Shown here: piece by piece, positions 17,816-27,479 of the stretch
Layout of the letters: each line of letters begins with the position of its first letter
Numbering within the stretch: position 1 is the stretch's first letter
Assembly: GCA_949299335.1 (NCBI GenBank)
Contig: CASGAD010000004.1
Coordinates: 1 to 61,911 of the forward strand
Source: an uncultured bacterium
GTDB taxonomy: Bacteria; Bacillota_I; Bacilli_A; RFN20; CAG-826
DNA length: 61,911 bases
Reading direction: 5' to 3'
Translations under genes and position numbers: made by a program
Notes under the pieces: model-generated
The model's database searches: none
Told to the model about the DNA's origin: nothing
Seen by the model: only the letters and a program-made list of their open reading frames with translations

Positions 17816-19255
17816 ATGAATATTTTAATGGCAACAAGCGAATGCTTACCTTATTCAAAAACAGGTGGTTTAGCTGATGTAAGTTATGCACTTAGTGCTG
17901 AGTTAGTAAAATTAGGTCACCATGTTTCAATTTGCGTTCCTTATTATAAAGAATTAGATAAAAAATCAAAAATTAAATATCTCTATACTCTTGAAATAAG
18001 AATGAATTGGAGATATTTAAAAGCTGATGTTTTCCATTTAGTCCATGATGGAATTGAATATTATTTCATTGGAAACGACTACTATTTTAGAAGAAATGGT
18101 GGATTATATGGATATTTTGATGATGGTGAAAGATATGCTTTCTTTGATTTAGCTGTCATTGAGTTAATGAAAAAATTGCCTTACGAACTTGACATTTTAC
18201 ATGTTCATGACTGGCAAACAGGTATGTTACCTTGTTTATTAAAAGTTAAATATAATCAAGATCCAAAGTTAGGTAGAGTAAGAACAGTCTTAACAATCCA
18301 TAACCCAATGTTTAAAGGATACTTTAATCCTGGAAGCTTATATGATTTATATGAATTAGATTATTATTTATATGATCAAGGTTTAGTTAGATTGGATAAT
18401 CAAGTATCAACTTTAAAAGCTGGTATTCATTTTGCTGATAAGATCACAACAGTTTCACCAACACATGCTGAAGAACTTTTGACTCCAGAAGGAAGCAAAG
18501 GTTTATGGTATGATTTATCTTTAAGAAGAAATGATTTTGTTGGAATTATTAATGGTATGGATTATAAGGAATTTAATCATTGTAAAGACCCATTAATTTA
18601 TACAAAATTTAATAATAGAAATAGAAAAGCTGGGAAGAGAGCTAACAAAGTTGCATTCTGTAGAGAGTTTAATTTAGACCCAAATAAAGCAATTTATAGT
18701 GTTGTTAGTAGATTAACAGATCAAAAGGGTCTCGATTTAATCTTTGCTATGGCTGAATTTGTTTGTTCGAGTGGTGGAATTTTCTGTGTTTTAGGAAGTG
18801 GCGAAAAATACGCTGAAGATTACTTCAATAATCTTTATATGAGATATCCAAATAACTGTAAGGTTTATATTGGATATAGTAACGAATTAGCACATAAGAT
18901 GTATGTTGCAAGTGACTTCTTTATTATGCCAAGTGCTTTCGAACCATGTGGTTTAGGTCAAATGATTGCACAAAGATATGGTACTTTGCCAATTGTTAGA
19001 AGAACTGGCGGATTAAAAGATAGTGTCATACCTTATAACTTCAATTTAAAAAATAGTGATGTTGCTGATGGATTCGGTTTCGATAACTATTCAACAATTG
19101 ATGCCATTGTAGTTACTGCTCAAACAATGATGGTATATAATTCAATGAAGAAAGAATTTGAAAGAATGGTAAATAATGCAATTACTGCTGATCATTCTTG
19201 GAAGAAATCTTGTCTTGAATATGTTGAATTATATAAAACATGCTTAAGTTATTAA
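17816..19255 (+). CDS. glgA: Glycogen synthase (ADP-glucose dependent)
   Basis: GT5 enzyme of 479 residues that extends alpha-1,4-glucan chains from ADP-glucose. The N-terminal ADP-glucose-binding motif KTGGLADV is at residues 15-22. HVHDWQTG, LTIHNPMFKGYF, NGMDYKEFNH, and the C-terminal PSAFEPCGLGQMIAQRYG and RRTGGLKDSV are all family hallmarks. Branching enzyme (glgB) and phosphorylase (glgP) are not in this window. A terminator follows. Confidence 0.96.
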   Translation: MNILMATSECLPYSKTGGLADVSYALSAELVKLGHHVSICVPYYKELDKKSKIKYLYTLEIRMNWRYLKADVFHLVHDGIEYYFIGNDYYFRRNGGLYGYFDDGERYAFFDLAVIELMKKLPYELDILHVHDWQTGMLPCLLKVKYNQDPKLGRVRTVLTIHNPMFKGYFNPGSLYDLYELDYYLYDQGLVRLDNQVSTLKAGIHFADKITTVSPTHAEELLTPEGSKGLWYDLSLRRNDFVGIINGMDYKEFNHCKDPLIYTKFNNRNRKAGKRANKVAFCREFNLDPNKAIYSVVSRLTDQKGLDLIFAMAEFVCSSGGIFCVLGSGEKYAEDYFNNLYMRYPNNCKVYIGYSNELAHKMYVASDFFIMPSAFEPCGLGQMIAQRYGTLPIVRRTGGLKDSVIPYNFNLKNSDVADGFGFDNYSTIDAIVVTAQTMMVYNSMKKEFERMVNNAITADHSWKKSCLEYVELYKTCLSY

Positions 19256-19274
19256 ATAAATAGGATAAACAATT

Positions 19275-19301
19275 AAGAGCCGGGAAGTATCTGGCTCTTT
19301 T
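19275..19301 (+). terminator. Terminator of the glycogen operon
   Basis: AAGAGCCGG pairs with CTGGCTCTT (nine pairs, one G-T) around an eight- or nine-base loop and is followed by a T-run. Confidence 0.85.
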
Positions 19302-19446
19302 ATAGTGCAAAAAAGTGCTGATTTAATCATTATAATTTAATATATTTTCAAATTATGTGAATGTTTGACTCTTATTTTAGATAATTGAAATTTGTTGTCT
19401 TTTTTTAAGACTTAAACATAAAGAATTTGGTCTAGTCTCATTAAGG

Positions 19447-19475
19447 TTGTTAGAATTTTTAAATTTCATTATAAT
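19447..19475 (+). promoter_or_regulatory. Promoter of leuS
   Basis: TTGTTA at 19447-19452 and TATAAT at 19470-19475 are 17 nt apart. The leader to ATG 19552 is only about 70 nt. No T-box specifier or AGGGTGG-type antiterminator sequence is present in the 296-nt intergenic region, unlike leuS in many Bacillota. Confidence 0.65.
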
Positions 19476-19494
19476 AATTCAAGATGATTGTAAG

Positions 19495-19515
19495 GAAAGT
19501 ACTAATAGTACTTTC
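19495..19515. promoter_or_regulatory. Perfect palindrome in the leuS leader
   Basis: GAAAGTACTA, a single central A, then TAGTACTTTC: a 10-bp perfect inverted repeat. It begins roughly 12 nt after the predicted transcription start of leuS. With a one-base centre it suits a DNA operator for a dimeric repressor better than an RNA hairpin, though a cruciform RNA stem is also possible. Confidence 0.55.
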
Positions 19516-19551
19516 AGTGTTTAATTTAACGATTTATGGAGGTGTACATTT

Positions 19552-21957
19552 ATGTATAATCACAAGGTAACTGAAGAAAAATGGAAAAATATATGGCTTG
19601 AAAGAAAGGAATATCGTTGCGATACTAGCGATTTTTCTAAGCCAAAATATTACGCATTAGATATGTTTCCATATCCAAGTGGACAAGGTTTACATGTTGG
19701 TCACCCAGAAGGATATACAGCAACTGATATTGTTTGTCGTATGAAAAGAATGCAAGGTTTTAATGTTTTGCATCCAATTGGTTGGGACGCTTTTGGTTTA
19801 CCAGCTGAGCAATATGCTATGAAGATGAATGAACATCCTGAAGGATTTACTTTAAAAAACATTGCAAACTTTAGAAGACAAATTCAAGCGCTTGGTTTTT
19901 CTTACGATTACGATAGAGAAATTATGACTTGTGACCCTAAGTACTATAAATGGACACAATGGATTTTTGCTAAAATGTTTGATAAAGGTTTAGCATATGT
20001 TGATTATAAACCTGTCAACTGGTGCCCTGAGCTTGGAACCGTTTTAGCAAACGAAGAAGTGATCGATGGCAAGAGTGAAAGAGGTGGTTTCCCTGTCATT
20101 AGAAAACCTATGAGACAATGGATGCTAAAAATCACAGCTTATGCGGATAGACTTGCTACTGATTTAGATGGATTAGACTGGCCTCAATCAACAATCGAAT
20201 TGCAAAGAAATTGGATTGGTAGAAGTGAAGGAACTGAGATTGTTTTTAAAATTAAAGATAGTGATGAAACTTTCAAAGTTTTTACTACAAGAGCTGATAC
20301 ATTATTTGGTTGCTCTTATTGCTGTTTAGCTCCAGAACATCCACTAGTTAAAGAATTAGTTACTCCTGAACACAAAAAAGAAGTTGAAGAATATATTGAG
20401 AAAGTTTCTCATAAGAGTGACTTAGATAGAACTGAATTAAATAAAGATAAAACAGGAGTTTTTATTGGAAGATACGCTATTAATCCAATAAACAATGCAG
20501 AAGTGCCATTATTTATCGCTGATTACGTTCTAGCAAGTTATGGAAGCGGTGCAGTTATGGCTGTTCCAGCACATGATGAAAGAGATTATGCTTTCGCTAA
20601 AAAGTATAATTTACCAATTAAGAAAGTCATTGAAAGTGATGTTTCAACTTGTGCTTATGTTGATGATGGAAAACATATAAATAGTGATTTTATTAATGGA
20701 TTAAATATTAAAGAAGGGAAAAAGAAAATCACTGAAAGACTTATTGAGCTTGGTGCTGGTAATTTAAAAGTTAATTACAAATTAAGAGATTGGCTTTTCT
20801 CAAGACAAAGATATTGGGGCGAACCTATTCCAATTGCAACTTATGATGATACAAATGAATTAGTACGTTTGCCTGATAGTTGCTTACCTTTAACTTTGCC
20901 TGAACTTGATGAATATAAGCCAAGTGGAACAGGCGAAAGCCCTTTAGCAAACGCAACAAATTGGTTACATATTACTTTAAATGATAAAAAAGCTACTTTA
21001 GAAACAAACACAATGCCTCAATGGGCAGGAAGTTGCTGGTACTATATAAGATATATAGATCCAAATAATGATAATGCAATAGGCGATAAGAAATTATTAG
21101 ACCATTGGTTACCTGTTGATTTATATATTGGTGGACAAGAGCACGCTGTTTTACATTTACTTTATGCTCGTTTTTGGCATAAGTTTTTGTATGATAATGG
21201 CGTAGTTTCGTGCAAGGAACCATTCACAAAATTATTCCATCAAGGGATGATTTTAGGTCCTAATGGTGAGAAGATGTCAAAATCTAGAGGGAACGTTATT
21301 AATCCTGATGATATTGTTGAGAATTATGGCGCAGATACCTTAAGACTTTACGAGATGTTTATGGGACCACTTGAAGCAAGCTTACCATGGTCTACTACTG
21401 GTCTAGAAGGTTCAAGAAAATTCATTGATAGAGTTTATAGAATGTTTGAAGATGAAACATTTAGAGCTAAATTTACAACTAAAAATGATGGAAGTTTAGA
21501 TTATATTTATAATGTTACAGTTAAAAAAGTAACTAATGATTTTTCTAATCTTCAATTTAATACAGCCATAGCTCAAATGATGATTTTCGTTAATGAATTA
21601 TACAAAGCTAAAGAAATTTACTTACCATATGTTGAAAACTTTATAAAAATGTTTGATTGTGTTTGCCCATTTGTTGGTGAAGAAATTTATCATACATTCT
21701 TACATCATGATGAATTAATTACTTTTGCACCATGGCCAACTTACGATGAAAGTAAAACAGTTTTATCTAAAGTAAAAATGGCTGTTCAAGTTAATGGTAA
21801 ATTAAGAGACACAATTGAAGTTAATAAAGATGAAGATGATGAAAAAGTTAAGGAAATAGCTCTTTCTAGCGAAAATATTAAGAAAAATATTGAAGGAAAG
21901 ACCATCAAAAAGATTATAGTTGTTAAAAATAAAATCGTTTCAATCGTAGTTTGTTAA
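19552..21957 (+). CDS. leuS: Leucyl-tRNA synthetase
   Basis: Class I synthetase charging tRNA-Leu. The 801-residue protein is full length: HIGH-type HVGH in [17 protein letters not shown] at about residue 44, [12 protein letters not shown], the CP1 editing domain with TTRADTLFG and GTGAVMAVP-like [15 protein letters not shown], and KMSKS at 574-578. An excellent SD (GGAGGTG) precedes ATG 19552. The gene is intact over 2.4 kb, useful as a control for sequence quality when judging the frameshifted genes elsewhere in the window. Confidence 0.97.
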   Translation: MYNHKVTEEKWKNIWLERKEYRCDTSDFSKPKYYALDMFPYPSGQGLHVGHPEGYTATDIVCRMKRMQGFNVLHPIGWDAFGLPAEQYAMKMNEHPEGFTLKNIANFRRQIQALGFSYDYDREIMTCDPKYYKWTQWIFAKMFDKGLAYVDYKPVNWCPELGTVLANEEVIDGKSERGGFPVIRKPMRQWMLKITAYADRLATDLDGLDWPQSTIELQRNWIGRSEGTEIVFKIKDSDETFKVFTTRADTLFGCSYCCLAPEHPLVKELVTPEHKKEVEEYIEKVSHKSDLDRTELNKDKTGVFIGRYAINPINNAEVPLFIADYVLASYGSGAVMAVPAHDERDYAFAKKYNLPIKKVIESDVSTCAYVDDGKHINSDFINGLNIKEGKKKITERLIELGAGNLKVNYKLRDWLFSRQRYWGEPIPIATYDDTNELVRLPDSCLPLTLPELDEYKPSGTGESPLANATNWLHITLNDKKATLETNTMPQWAGSCWYYIRYIDPNNDNAIGDKKLLDHWLPVDLYIGGQEHAVLHLLYARFWHKFLYDNGVVSCKEPFTKLFHQGMILGPNGEKMSKSRGNVINPDDIVENYGADTLRLYEMFMGPLEASLPWSTTGLEGSRKFIDRVYRMFEDETFRAKFTTKNDGSLDYIYNVTVKKVTNDFSNLQFNTAIAQMMIFVNELYKAKEIYLPYVENFIKMFDCVCPFVGEEIYHTFLHHDELITFAPWPTYDESKTVLSKVKMAVQVNGKLRDTIEVNKDEDDEKVKEIALSSENIKKNIEGKTIKKIIVVKNKIVSIVVC

Positions 21958-22049
21958 CTAAGGTTGTTGCTTTTGTAAATAATAAATGCTTTAATATCTC
22001 CGTTTGATATTCACGGTACTTTTATAGACTGTAGAAAGGAAGAGACTTT

Positions 22050-22799
22050 ATGATTTTATGTTTAGATTGTGGAAACACATCTATTAAAATCGGGCTTTTC
22101 GAAGATGGCATTTTAAAAAAAGTTTATACTTTGAAAACCGATAGGAACAAATCAAGTGATGAATATGCACTTTCGATGAGTAGCTTAATAAAAGCGAAAG
22201 TTGAAGGAGCGATTATATCTAGCGTTGTTCCGTTACTTACGTTAATTTTAAAAGACGCAATTAAAAGTTCATTTGATGTAGATGCTTTAATCGTGGGAAA
22301 AAAACTCAAAACGAAGTTACCAATAAAAATTGATAATCCTAATGAGTTAGGAAGCGACATGCTTGTTGGGGCAGTTGGAGGCAAAGATATTGCTGAGTGT
22401 CCTTTTATAGTCGCTGATTTAGGCACGGCAACTAAGCTTTATGTTGTTGACAAAAATGGAAATTTTATAGGTGGAGTAATTACTGCGGGAATGCAAATTT
22501 CTTTAAAAGCACTTGTAGGAAGTACTGCACAACTTTTAGAAACCCCAATTATCGCTCCTAGCAAGATTGTAGGAACTAACACAAAGGATTGCATACAATC
22601 TGGTATTGTTTTTGGACAAGCTTATATGGTTAGTGAATTTGCTAGAAGAATTGAAAAAGAACTGGGCTATGAATTAAATAGAATAGTCACTGGTGGATTT
22701 GCTAAAGAAATAAAAGATGAAATTGTTTGTTTTAAATATGAACCATATCTAGTTTTAAAGGGTTTGTATTCGATTTATAAAATTAATGAGGTAAAGTAA
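22050..22799 (+). CDS. coaX: Type III pantothenate kinase
   Basis: First step of coenzyme A synthesis: phosphorylates pantothenate. The 249-residue ASKHA-fold protein has the phosphate-binding LDCGNTSIKIG at residues 4-14, the pantothenate-site GSDMLVGAVGG, and ADLGTATK plus GGVITAGMQIS. An SD AGGAAG precedes ATG 22050. It is followed after 1 nt by a vitamin transporter S-component, coupling uptake and phosphorylation of pantothenate. Confidence 0.94.
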   Translation: MILCLDCGNTSIKIGLFEDGILKKVYTLKTDRNKSSDEYALSMSSLIKAKVEGAIISSVVPLLTLILKDAIKSSFDVDALIVGKKLKTKLPIKIDNPNELGSDMLVGAVGGKDIAECPFIVADLGTATKLYVVDKNGNFIGGVITAGMQISLKALVGSTAQLLETPIIAPSKIVGTNTKDCIQSGIVFGQAYMVSEFARRIEKELGYELNRIVTGGFAKEIKDEIVCFKYEPYLVLKGLYSIYKINEVK

Positions 22800-22800
22800 C

Positions 22801-23571
22801 ATGCAAAATAGAAAAAGTATTTTAAATATTAGTATTTCGGCTATATTTTTAGCTTTAATTATTGTTTTTTCATATATTCCTAATTTAGGTTATATTACAT
22901 TTGGACCAATAAGTTTTACTACAATCCATCTTATTGTACTTATCGGTGCTATGATTTTTGGCAAGTGGAAGGGTCTAATTTTTGGAACTTTCTTTGGAAT
23001 TTTTTCACTTATAATTTCCATGCAATACCCTGGAACAGTCAACTATCTATTTTTAAATCCATTTGTTAGTGTTTTACCAAGAATGCTTTTTGGATTCATT
23101 AGTGGATGGTTATTTGATTATTTTAGAAAACATACTGATAAAGTTGGATTTCTAGCAATTTGTGCACCTCTTGCGGGGATTTTAACTATACTGCACACAT
23201 TTTTAACTTTAATTTGTTTATATGTGTTTGGTTATTTAGACATTTTTAAAATTAGTGAAGGTTTAGGAATGATGGATATTATTAAAGCTAATGAAGCTGC
23301 TTTTGGTAGCTTTGGCAATTTTATTTTAGCCTTTATTGCACCAGGATCAGTTTGTGAATGTGTTGCTGCTATTATTTTGACTCCAAGCGTATCATCACTT
23401 TATGTTTATGACAAATTGCCAACAAATTTCTATAAATTAGGTGTTGTAAGAGAGATAGGAGATAGTGAACTTATTTTCTCTAAGAAAGTTGCTATCATTA
23501 TTGTTTCAATTTTTAGTGTAATTGCCATCGCTTTATGTGTCTTAATATTATGTTTATATTACTTGATGTAA
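22801..23571 (+). CDS. ECF transporter S-component, probably pantothenate
   Basis: Integral membrane substrate-binding subunit of an energy-coupling-factor transporter, 256 residues with about six helices. The N-terminal half (ISISAIFLALIIVFSYIPN, then ITFGPISFTTIHLIVLIGAMIFGKWKG and GTFFGIFSLI) is typical of the ECF S-component superfamily. Specificity for pantothenate is inferred from immediate adjacency to coaX, as for PanT. The shared ATPases and the T-component would be encoded elsewhere. A C-terminal helix ends the protein. Confidence 0.8.
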   Translation: MQNRKSILNISISAIFLALIIVFSYIPNLGYITFGPISFTTIHLIVLIGAMIFGKWKGLIFGTFFGIFSLIISMQYPGTVNYLFLNPFVSVLPRMLFGFISGWLFDYFRKHTDKVGFLAICAPLAGILTILHTFLTLICLYVFGYLDIFKISEGLGMMDIIKANEAAFGSFGNFILAFIAPGSVCECVAAIILTPSVSSLYVYDKLPTNFYKLGVVREIGDSELIFSKKVAIIIVSIFSVIAIALCVLILCLYYLM

Positions 23572-23615
23572 TATAATATTAGTTCGATGGTTTCGAATTA
23601 ATAAGGAGGTCCTTT

Positions 23616-24983
23616 ATGATAGATTTTAAAAATATTTGTAAAAAATATGAAAAAGAAGCGTTAGAAACATTAACAAAAGATGTTCAAATTAATAGTGTTT
23701 ACGATGCCTCGACAATCACTAAAGAAATGCCATATGGAAAAGGAGTTCATGATTGTTTTGAACTTTTAAAAGATATTGCACTTAAAGACGGATTTAATGT
23801 TGATATGTGTGATGGTAGATGCATTGAAATTAGTTGTGGCGAAGGTGAAAAACTAATTTGTGTTTTTGCCCATCAAGATGTTGTACCTGTAAGTGGAGAA
23901 TGGATTCATCCACCATTTAGTGCTTATATCGATGAAAAGGAAAATAGAATGTATGGAAGAGGAACTAGTGACGATAAAGGACCTGCAATCGCTTCTTACT
24001 ATGCATTAAAAGCTTTAAAAGAAAACGGGCTAATTAAAAACTTTAGAGTAAAATTAGTTTTTGGTGGAGATGAAGAGAGAGGTTCATCTTGTCTTGACTA
24101 TTATTTCCATAAGTTAAATAAAGAAAAAACAACTTATGGATTTACTCCTGATGGAGATTTCCCTTTAATTTATGGTGAAAAAGGTATTGTAAATTATAAA
24201 TACGAAGGACATTTACCTTTAAATAATGTAATTTCAATTGATGCTGGTGTGGTTAGCAATAGTGTAATAGATAAAGCAATTGTTAAAGTAACCGAACCAG
24301 AGAAATTAAATGAATATTTAAAAGAGCATAAAGAAATTAAATATGAAAGGATTGATGAAAATACTTTCAACTTTATTGGAAAATCTGCTCATGGATCTTT
24401 ACCTGAATTAGGAATTAATAGTGGTATTATTGCTTTAGGTGTTCTAGGTGATGTATACAATAACCCAATGTTAACCTTATTATGTAATGAATATGGGGAT
24501 CCATTTGGACAAAATATGCATGTTAAGTACGAGTCTAAAGATATGGGTAAGACAACTTACAATGTTGGTTTAATTTCTTATAAAGATAATGTATTTTCAA
24601 TGACTGTTAATTTTAGACATCCAGAAAATTGTAATCCAGATGAAGTAATAGCTAAAGTAGAGGCTTGTTCGCCTTTACCTATAACAGTTTTATCAAAAGC
24701 TCCTTATCTTTATTTCAATCCAGAAACCACCCCTTTTATTAAGAAACTTTATAGTGTATATAAAGAAGAAACTGGCGATTTAATTCATAAACCAATGGCT
24801 ATTGGTGGAGGAACTTATGCTAAAGAAGCTCCAAATACAGTTGCTTTTGGAAGTTGTTTCCCAGGTAAAGTAGACCATATTCATGAACCAAATGAAAAGA
24901 TTGACTTAGAAGATTTTTATGGCTCAATGCCAATATATGCCCACGCAATCTATGCTTTAGGAAATTTAAAAGATGAGAACTAA
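23616..24983 (+). CDS. PepV-like M20 dipeptidase
   Basis: Dinuclear zinc aminopeptidase/dipeptidase of 455 residues. Metal and catalytic motifs are in order: AHQDVVPVSGEW with the first His and Asp, RGTSDDKGP with the bridging Asp, and GGDEERGSSC with the general-base Glu; a Gly-rich GGGTYAKEAPN near the C-terminus completes the site. This is the PepV (Xaa-His dipeptidase-like) branch. A perfect AAGGAGG SD precedes ATG 23616. Its end overlaps trmB by 11 nt. Confidence 0.9.
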   Translation: MIDFKNICKKYEKEALETLTKDVQINSVYDASTITKEMPYGKGVHDCFELLKDIALKDGFNVDMCDGRCIEISCGEGEKLICVFAHQDVVPVSGEWIHPPFSAYIDEKENRMYGRGTSDDKGPAIASYYALKALKENGLIKNFRVKLVFGGDEERGSSCLDYYFHKLNKEKTTYGFTPDGDFPLIYGEKGIVNYKYEGHLPLNNVISIDAGVVSNSVIDKAIVKVTEPEKLNEYLKEHKEIKYERIDENTFNFIGKSAHGSLPELGINSGIIALGVLGDVYNNPMLTLLCNEYGDPFGQNMHVKYESKDMGKTTYNVGLISYKDNVFSMTVNFRHPENCNPDEVIAKVEACSPLPITVLSKAPYLYFNPETTPFIKKLYSVYKEETGDLIHKPMAIGGGTYAKEAPNTVAFGSCFPGKVDHIHEPNEKIDLEDFYGSMPIYAHAIYALGNLKDEN

Positions 24984-25653
24984 ATATAAACCAAAAGCAG
25001 TAGAATACTTGAATTCTCACTTTGATAATCAATTTAAAATCGATGATGAAGATAGTATTTTAAAACTTAAAGAGTATGTAAAAAAGGGCAATATATTTTT
25101 AGAAATTGGTCCAGGTAAAGGCCAATTTATATTAAATATGGCGCAAAAATACCCTCAAATTAATTTTTTAGTTTGCGAATTAAACCCTACAATATGTGGA
25201 ATTGCTTTAAAAAAGATTGATGAAAGTGGACTAAATAATGTCAAATTAATTTATGGCAATTTTTATAAATTAAGAGATCTCCTTTCTGAAAACATCTTTG
25301 ATGGATTATTTTTAAATTTTAGTGATCCTTGGCCTAAAAAAAGACACGAAAAAAGAAGATTAACATCAGATTTATTCTTAGTAGAATATGCTAAAGTTTT
25401 AAAAGAAGGCGCTTTAATTTATTTTAAAACAGATAACGATGGCCTTTATGAATATTCTTTAGAACAGTTTATTAAATATAAACGGGATATTTTAATGAAT
25501 TCGAAAGATTATGATACAAGTTTAGATGAATTTGATGCACAAACGGAATTTGAGACAAGATATAAGAATGAAGGTGTCAAAATTAAAAGATTAATTTTAA
25601 AGAAAACTTGTAATACAATAAATAAAGTTGTTGAGGAGACAGATTCACTATGA
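24973..25653 (+). CDS. trmB: tRNA (guanine-N7)-methyltransferase
   Basis: Methylates N7 of G46 in tRNA using SAM. The 226-residue protein has the SAM loop EIGPGKGQFILNMA, the acidic FLVCELNP, and the signature LNFSDPWPKKRHEKRRLTSD. The C-terminal TEFETRYKNEGVKIKRL closes the fold. The start is embedded in the end of the dipeptidase gene and its end overlaps ytpR in an ATGA junction, so all three are probably cotranslated. Confidence 0.95.
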   Translation: MRTKYKPKAVEYLNSHFDNQFKIDDEDSILKLKEYVKKGNIFLEIGPGKGQFILNMAQKYPQINFLVCELNPTICGIALKKIDESGLNNVKLIYGNFYKLRDLLSENIFDGLFLNFSDPWPKKRHEKRRLTSDLFLVEYAKVLKEGALIYFKTDNDGLYEYSLEQFIKYKRDILMNSKDYDTSLDEFDAQTEFETRYKNEGVKIKRLILKKTCNTINKVVEETDSL

Positions 25654-26258
25654 AATATGCGCTTTATTATGATTATGAAACAATTGGAGATGTCCTTTTA
25701 ATTGTTATAAATCCAAGTTTAATTCCTACTAAAGAAGTCAAAACTAATGATGTAGTTGCTTTATATTATCATGATGAGTTAATTGGTATTAATATTTTTA
25801 ATATTTCAAAAATTATTAAGATTAAAGCAAAAGGATTAATCCCACTAATTAATGAAGATGTTTTAAATGTAATTAATCACGTTTTAGAAAATGCTTCATT
25901 AAATAAATTACCTCCTTTGGATGATAGTGGGTTTAAAGTTGCTAAAATTATTGATATCGAAGAACATCCAGACAGTGAGCATCTACATATTTGCCAAGTA
26001 GATGTTGGAGAAAAAGAGCCATTACAAATTGTTTGTGGAGCTGCTAACGCAAGAAAAGATTTACTTTGTGTTTGCGCAACACCTTATACATTTATGCCTA
26101 ATGGTCAACAAATCATCCCAAATAAATTATTAGGCATCCAAAGTAATGGAATGCTTTGCTCTGGTAGAGAACTTAATCTTGAAGGATATGAAGGCAAAAG
26201 AGGTTTATTAGAACTTTCTAGTGAATATAAAGTTGGTACTGATTTTTGGAAATATTGA
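25650..26258 (+). CDS. ytpR: YtpR family tRNA-binding protein
   Basis: A 202-residue protein with an N-terminal domain specific to YtpR (ALYYDYETIGDVLLIVINP, also resembling the PheT N-terminus) and a C-terminal EMAP/Trbp111 OB-fold. That fold includes DIEEHPDSEHLHICQVDVG, IVCGAANAR, and the SNGMLCSGREL stretch. It binds tRNA non-specifically; the physiological role is poorly defined. Overlaps trmB by 4 nt. A terminator follows. Confidence 0.9.
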   Translation: MKYALYYDYETIGDVLLIVINPSLIPTKEVKTNDVVALYYHDELIGINIFNISKIIKIKAKGLIPLINEDVLNVINHVLENASLNKLPPLDDSGFKVAKIIDIEEHPDSEHLHICQVDVGEKEPLQIVCGAANARKDLLCVCATPYTFMPNGQQIIPNKLLGIQSNGMLCSGRELNLEGYEGKRGLLELSSEYKVGTDFWKY

Positions 26259-26319
26259 TATTATTTTTTTGAAATAAAATGTAAAAATTTTCTAAATTAT
26301 TTGTTATATATGGAATAAG

Positions 26320-26344
26320 AAAAGTGCGATAAAATCGCACTTTT
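26320..26344. terminator. Terminator after ytpR
   Basis: AAAAGTGCGAT, loop AAA, then ATCGCACTTTT, an 11-bp perfect stem followed by T residues; works on the plus strand. Confidence 0.92.
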
Positions 26345-26389
26345 TTGTATTTTAGCAAAGCTTAATCCTCTTGCTTTTCAGCAAAAGTG

Positions 26390-26403
26390 TGAAAATATTT
26401 TCA
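26390..26403. promoter_or_regulatory. Palindromic operator candidate for the LacI-type regulator
   Basis: TGAAAATATTTTCA is a 14-bp perfect palindrome. It lies about 28 nt upstream of an extended -10 (TGCTAAAAT, ending at 26437), i.e. over the expected -35 region of the regulator gene. Autoregulation is plausible. It lacks the central CG step usual for LacI-family operators, so the assignment is only moderate. Confidence 0.45.
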
Positions 26404-26460
26404 TTTTCATTTTAAAAAAATTTTAATGTGCTAAAATTATCAATAGAAAGGGAGATTTTT

Positions 26461-27459
26461 ATGGATAACTTAAAGGAACGTGTAACCATTTACGAAGTAG
26501 CAAAATCTAGTGGGGTCTCTTTAGCTACTGTTTCAAGAGTTATTAACAATTCCGGTACAGTAAAAGAAGACACTAAAAATAAAGTATTAGCGGTTATTAA
26601 AAAATTAGGCTATAAGCCTAGTGGACTTGCTCAAGCTTTAGCTACTAACAAAACAACAAATATTGGCGTTATTATTCCAAGTGCAAATTACGTTTACATT
26701 AGTAATATGCTTAATGGAATTACTGAAGTATGTAAGGATAAGGGCTTTACAGTTAGTTTATATACTACTTCTCATAGTAGAGAAGATGCTTTAAATTGCT
26801 TAGAAAGAGTTATTAAATCACATGTTGATGGTGTAATTGTTTTCGATGATGAACTTAATGGTGAAGATTTAGAAGTTTTTAACAATTATGCTGTCCCTGT
26901 TATTGATGTAAATAATAGCATTACAGCTAGTAAAATTGGTTGTATACCATTTGGTTATGAGCATTTAATTAAAAAGATTATTGAAGACAACTTTACAAAA
27001 GGTGATAAAAAGATGACTTTCTTACATGTTCATAATGCAGGTAGATTATTATCAAGAGTAGAAAATCAATTTATCAAAGTTCATATGCATAATGATAGGG
27101 AATATAATATCGTTAATTGTGATGATAGTTATCAAAGAACATATCAGGACTTTTTAGAAAGATTTAAATATGTTAGAAAAGAATATGTTATAGCTTATCG
27201 TGATTCAATTGCTGCTGCAGTATTAAATGCTGCAACTGATAGTGGTCTTTCAGTTCCTGAAGATATAGAAGTTTTATCTATTATTGGTACTAAATATTCA
27301 TCAATTCTTCGTCCTTCGATTTCTAATTTGCATATAGATTTCCAAGATGTCGGAAAAAGAGCAATGTATATGCTTATTGATTTAATAAATGGTACACTTA
27401 TAGAGAAAGAATACAAATTTGAGAGTGTCTATGTAAAAAAGAATTCTACAAAATATTAA
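26461..27459 (+). CDS. LacI/GalR-family transcriptional regulator
   Basis: DNA-binding repressor of 332 residues. The HTH and hinge are at the N-terminus: VTIYEVAKSSGVSLATVSRV followed by INNSG and LGYKPSGLAQALATNKT. The rest is a periplasmic-binding-protein-like effector domain (IGVIIPSANYVYISNMLNGI onward). The start is ATG 26461 with SD GGGAG; a longer frame from 26428 lacks one. It could be CcpA-like, but I cannot assign the effector. The apt gene follows 20 nt downstream. Confidence 0.88.
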   Translation: MDNLKERVTIYEVAKSSGVSLATVSRVINNSGTVKEDTKNKVLAVIKKLGYKPSGLAQALATNKTTNIGVIIPSANYVYISNMLNGITEVCKDKGFTVSLYTTSHSREDALNCLERVIKSHVDGVIVFDDELNGEDLEVFNNYAVPVIDVNNSITASKIGCIPFGYEHLIKKIIEDNFTKGDKKMTFLHVHNAGRLLSRVENQFIKVHMHNDREYNIVNCDDSYQRTYQDFLERFKYVRKEYVIAYRDSIAAAVLNAATDSGLSVPEDIEVLSIIGTKYSSILRPSISNLHIDFQDVGKRAMYMLIDLINGTLIEKEYKFESVYVKKNSTKY

Positions 27460-27479
27460 AAAAATAAAGGAGTTTTACA

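Noticed and set aside
19256-19551. T-box riboswitch before leuS
   Set aside because: No AGGGTGG-type antiterminator element or specifier loop could be found in the 296-nt region.
21958-22049. Riboswitch before coaX and its transporter
   Set aside because: The 92-nt gap has no recognisable aptamer core or terminator.
22124-22426. 100-residue antisense frame in coaX
   Set aside because: Shadow of the clearly conserved coaX gene with no SD and no domain; other antisense frames were dismissed on the same grounds.
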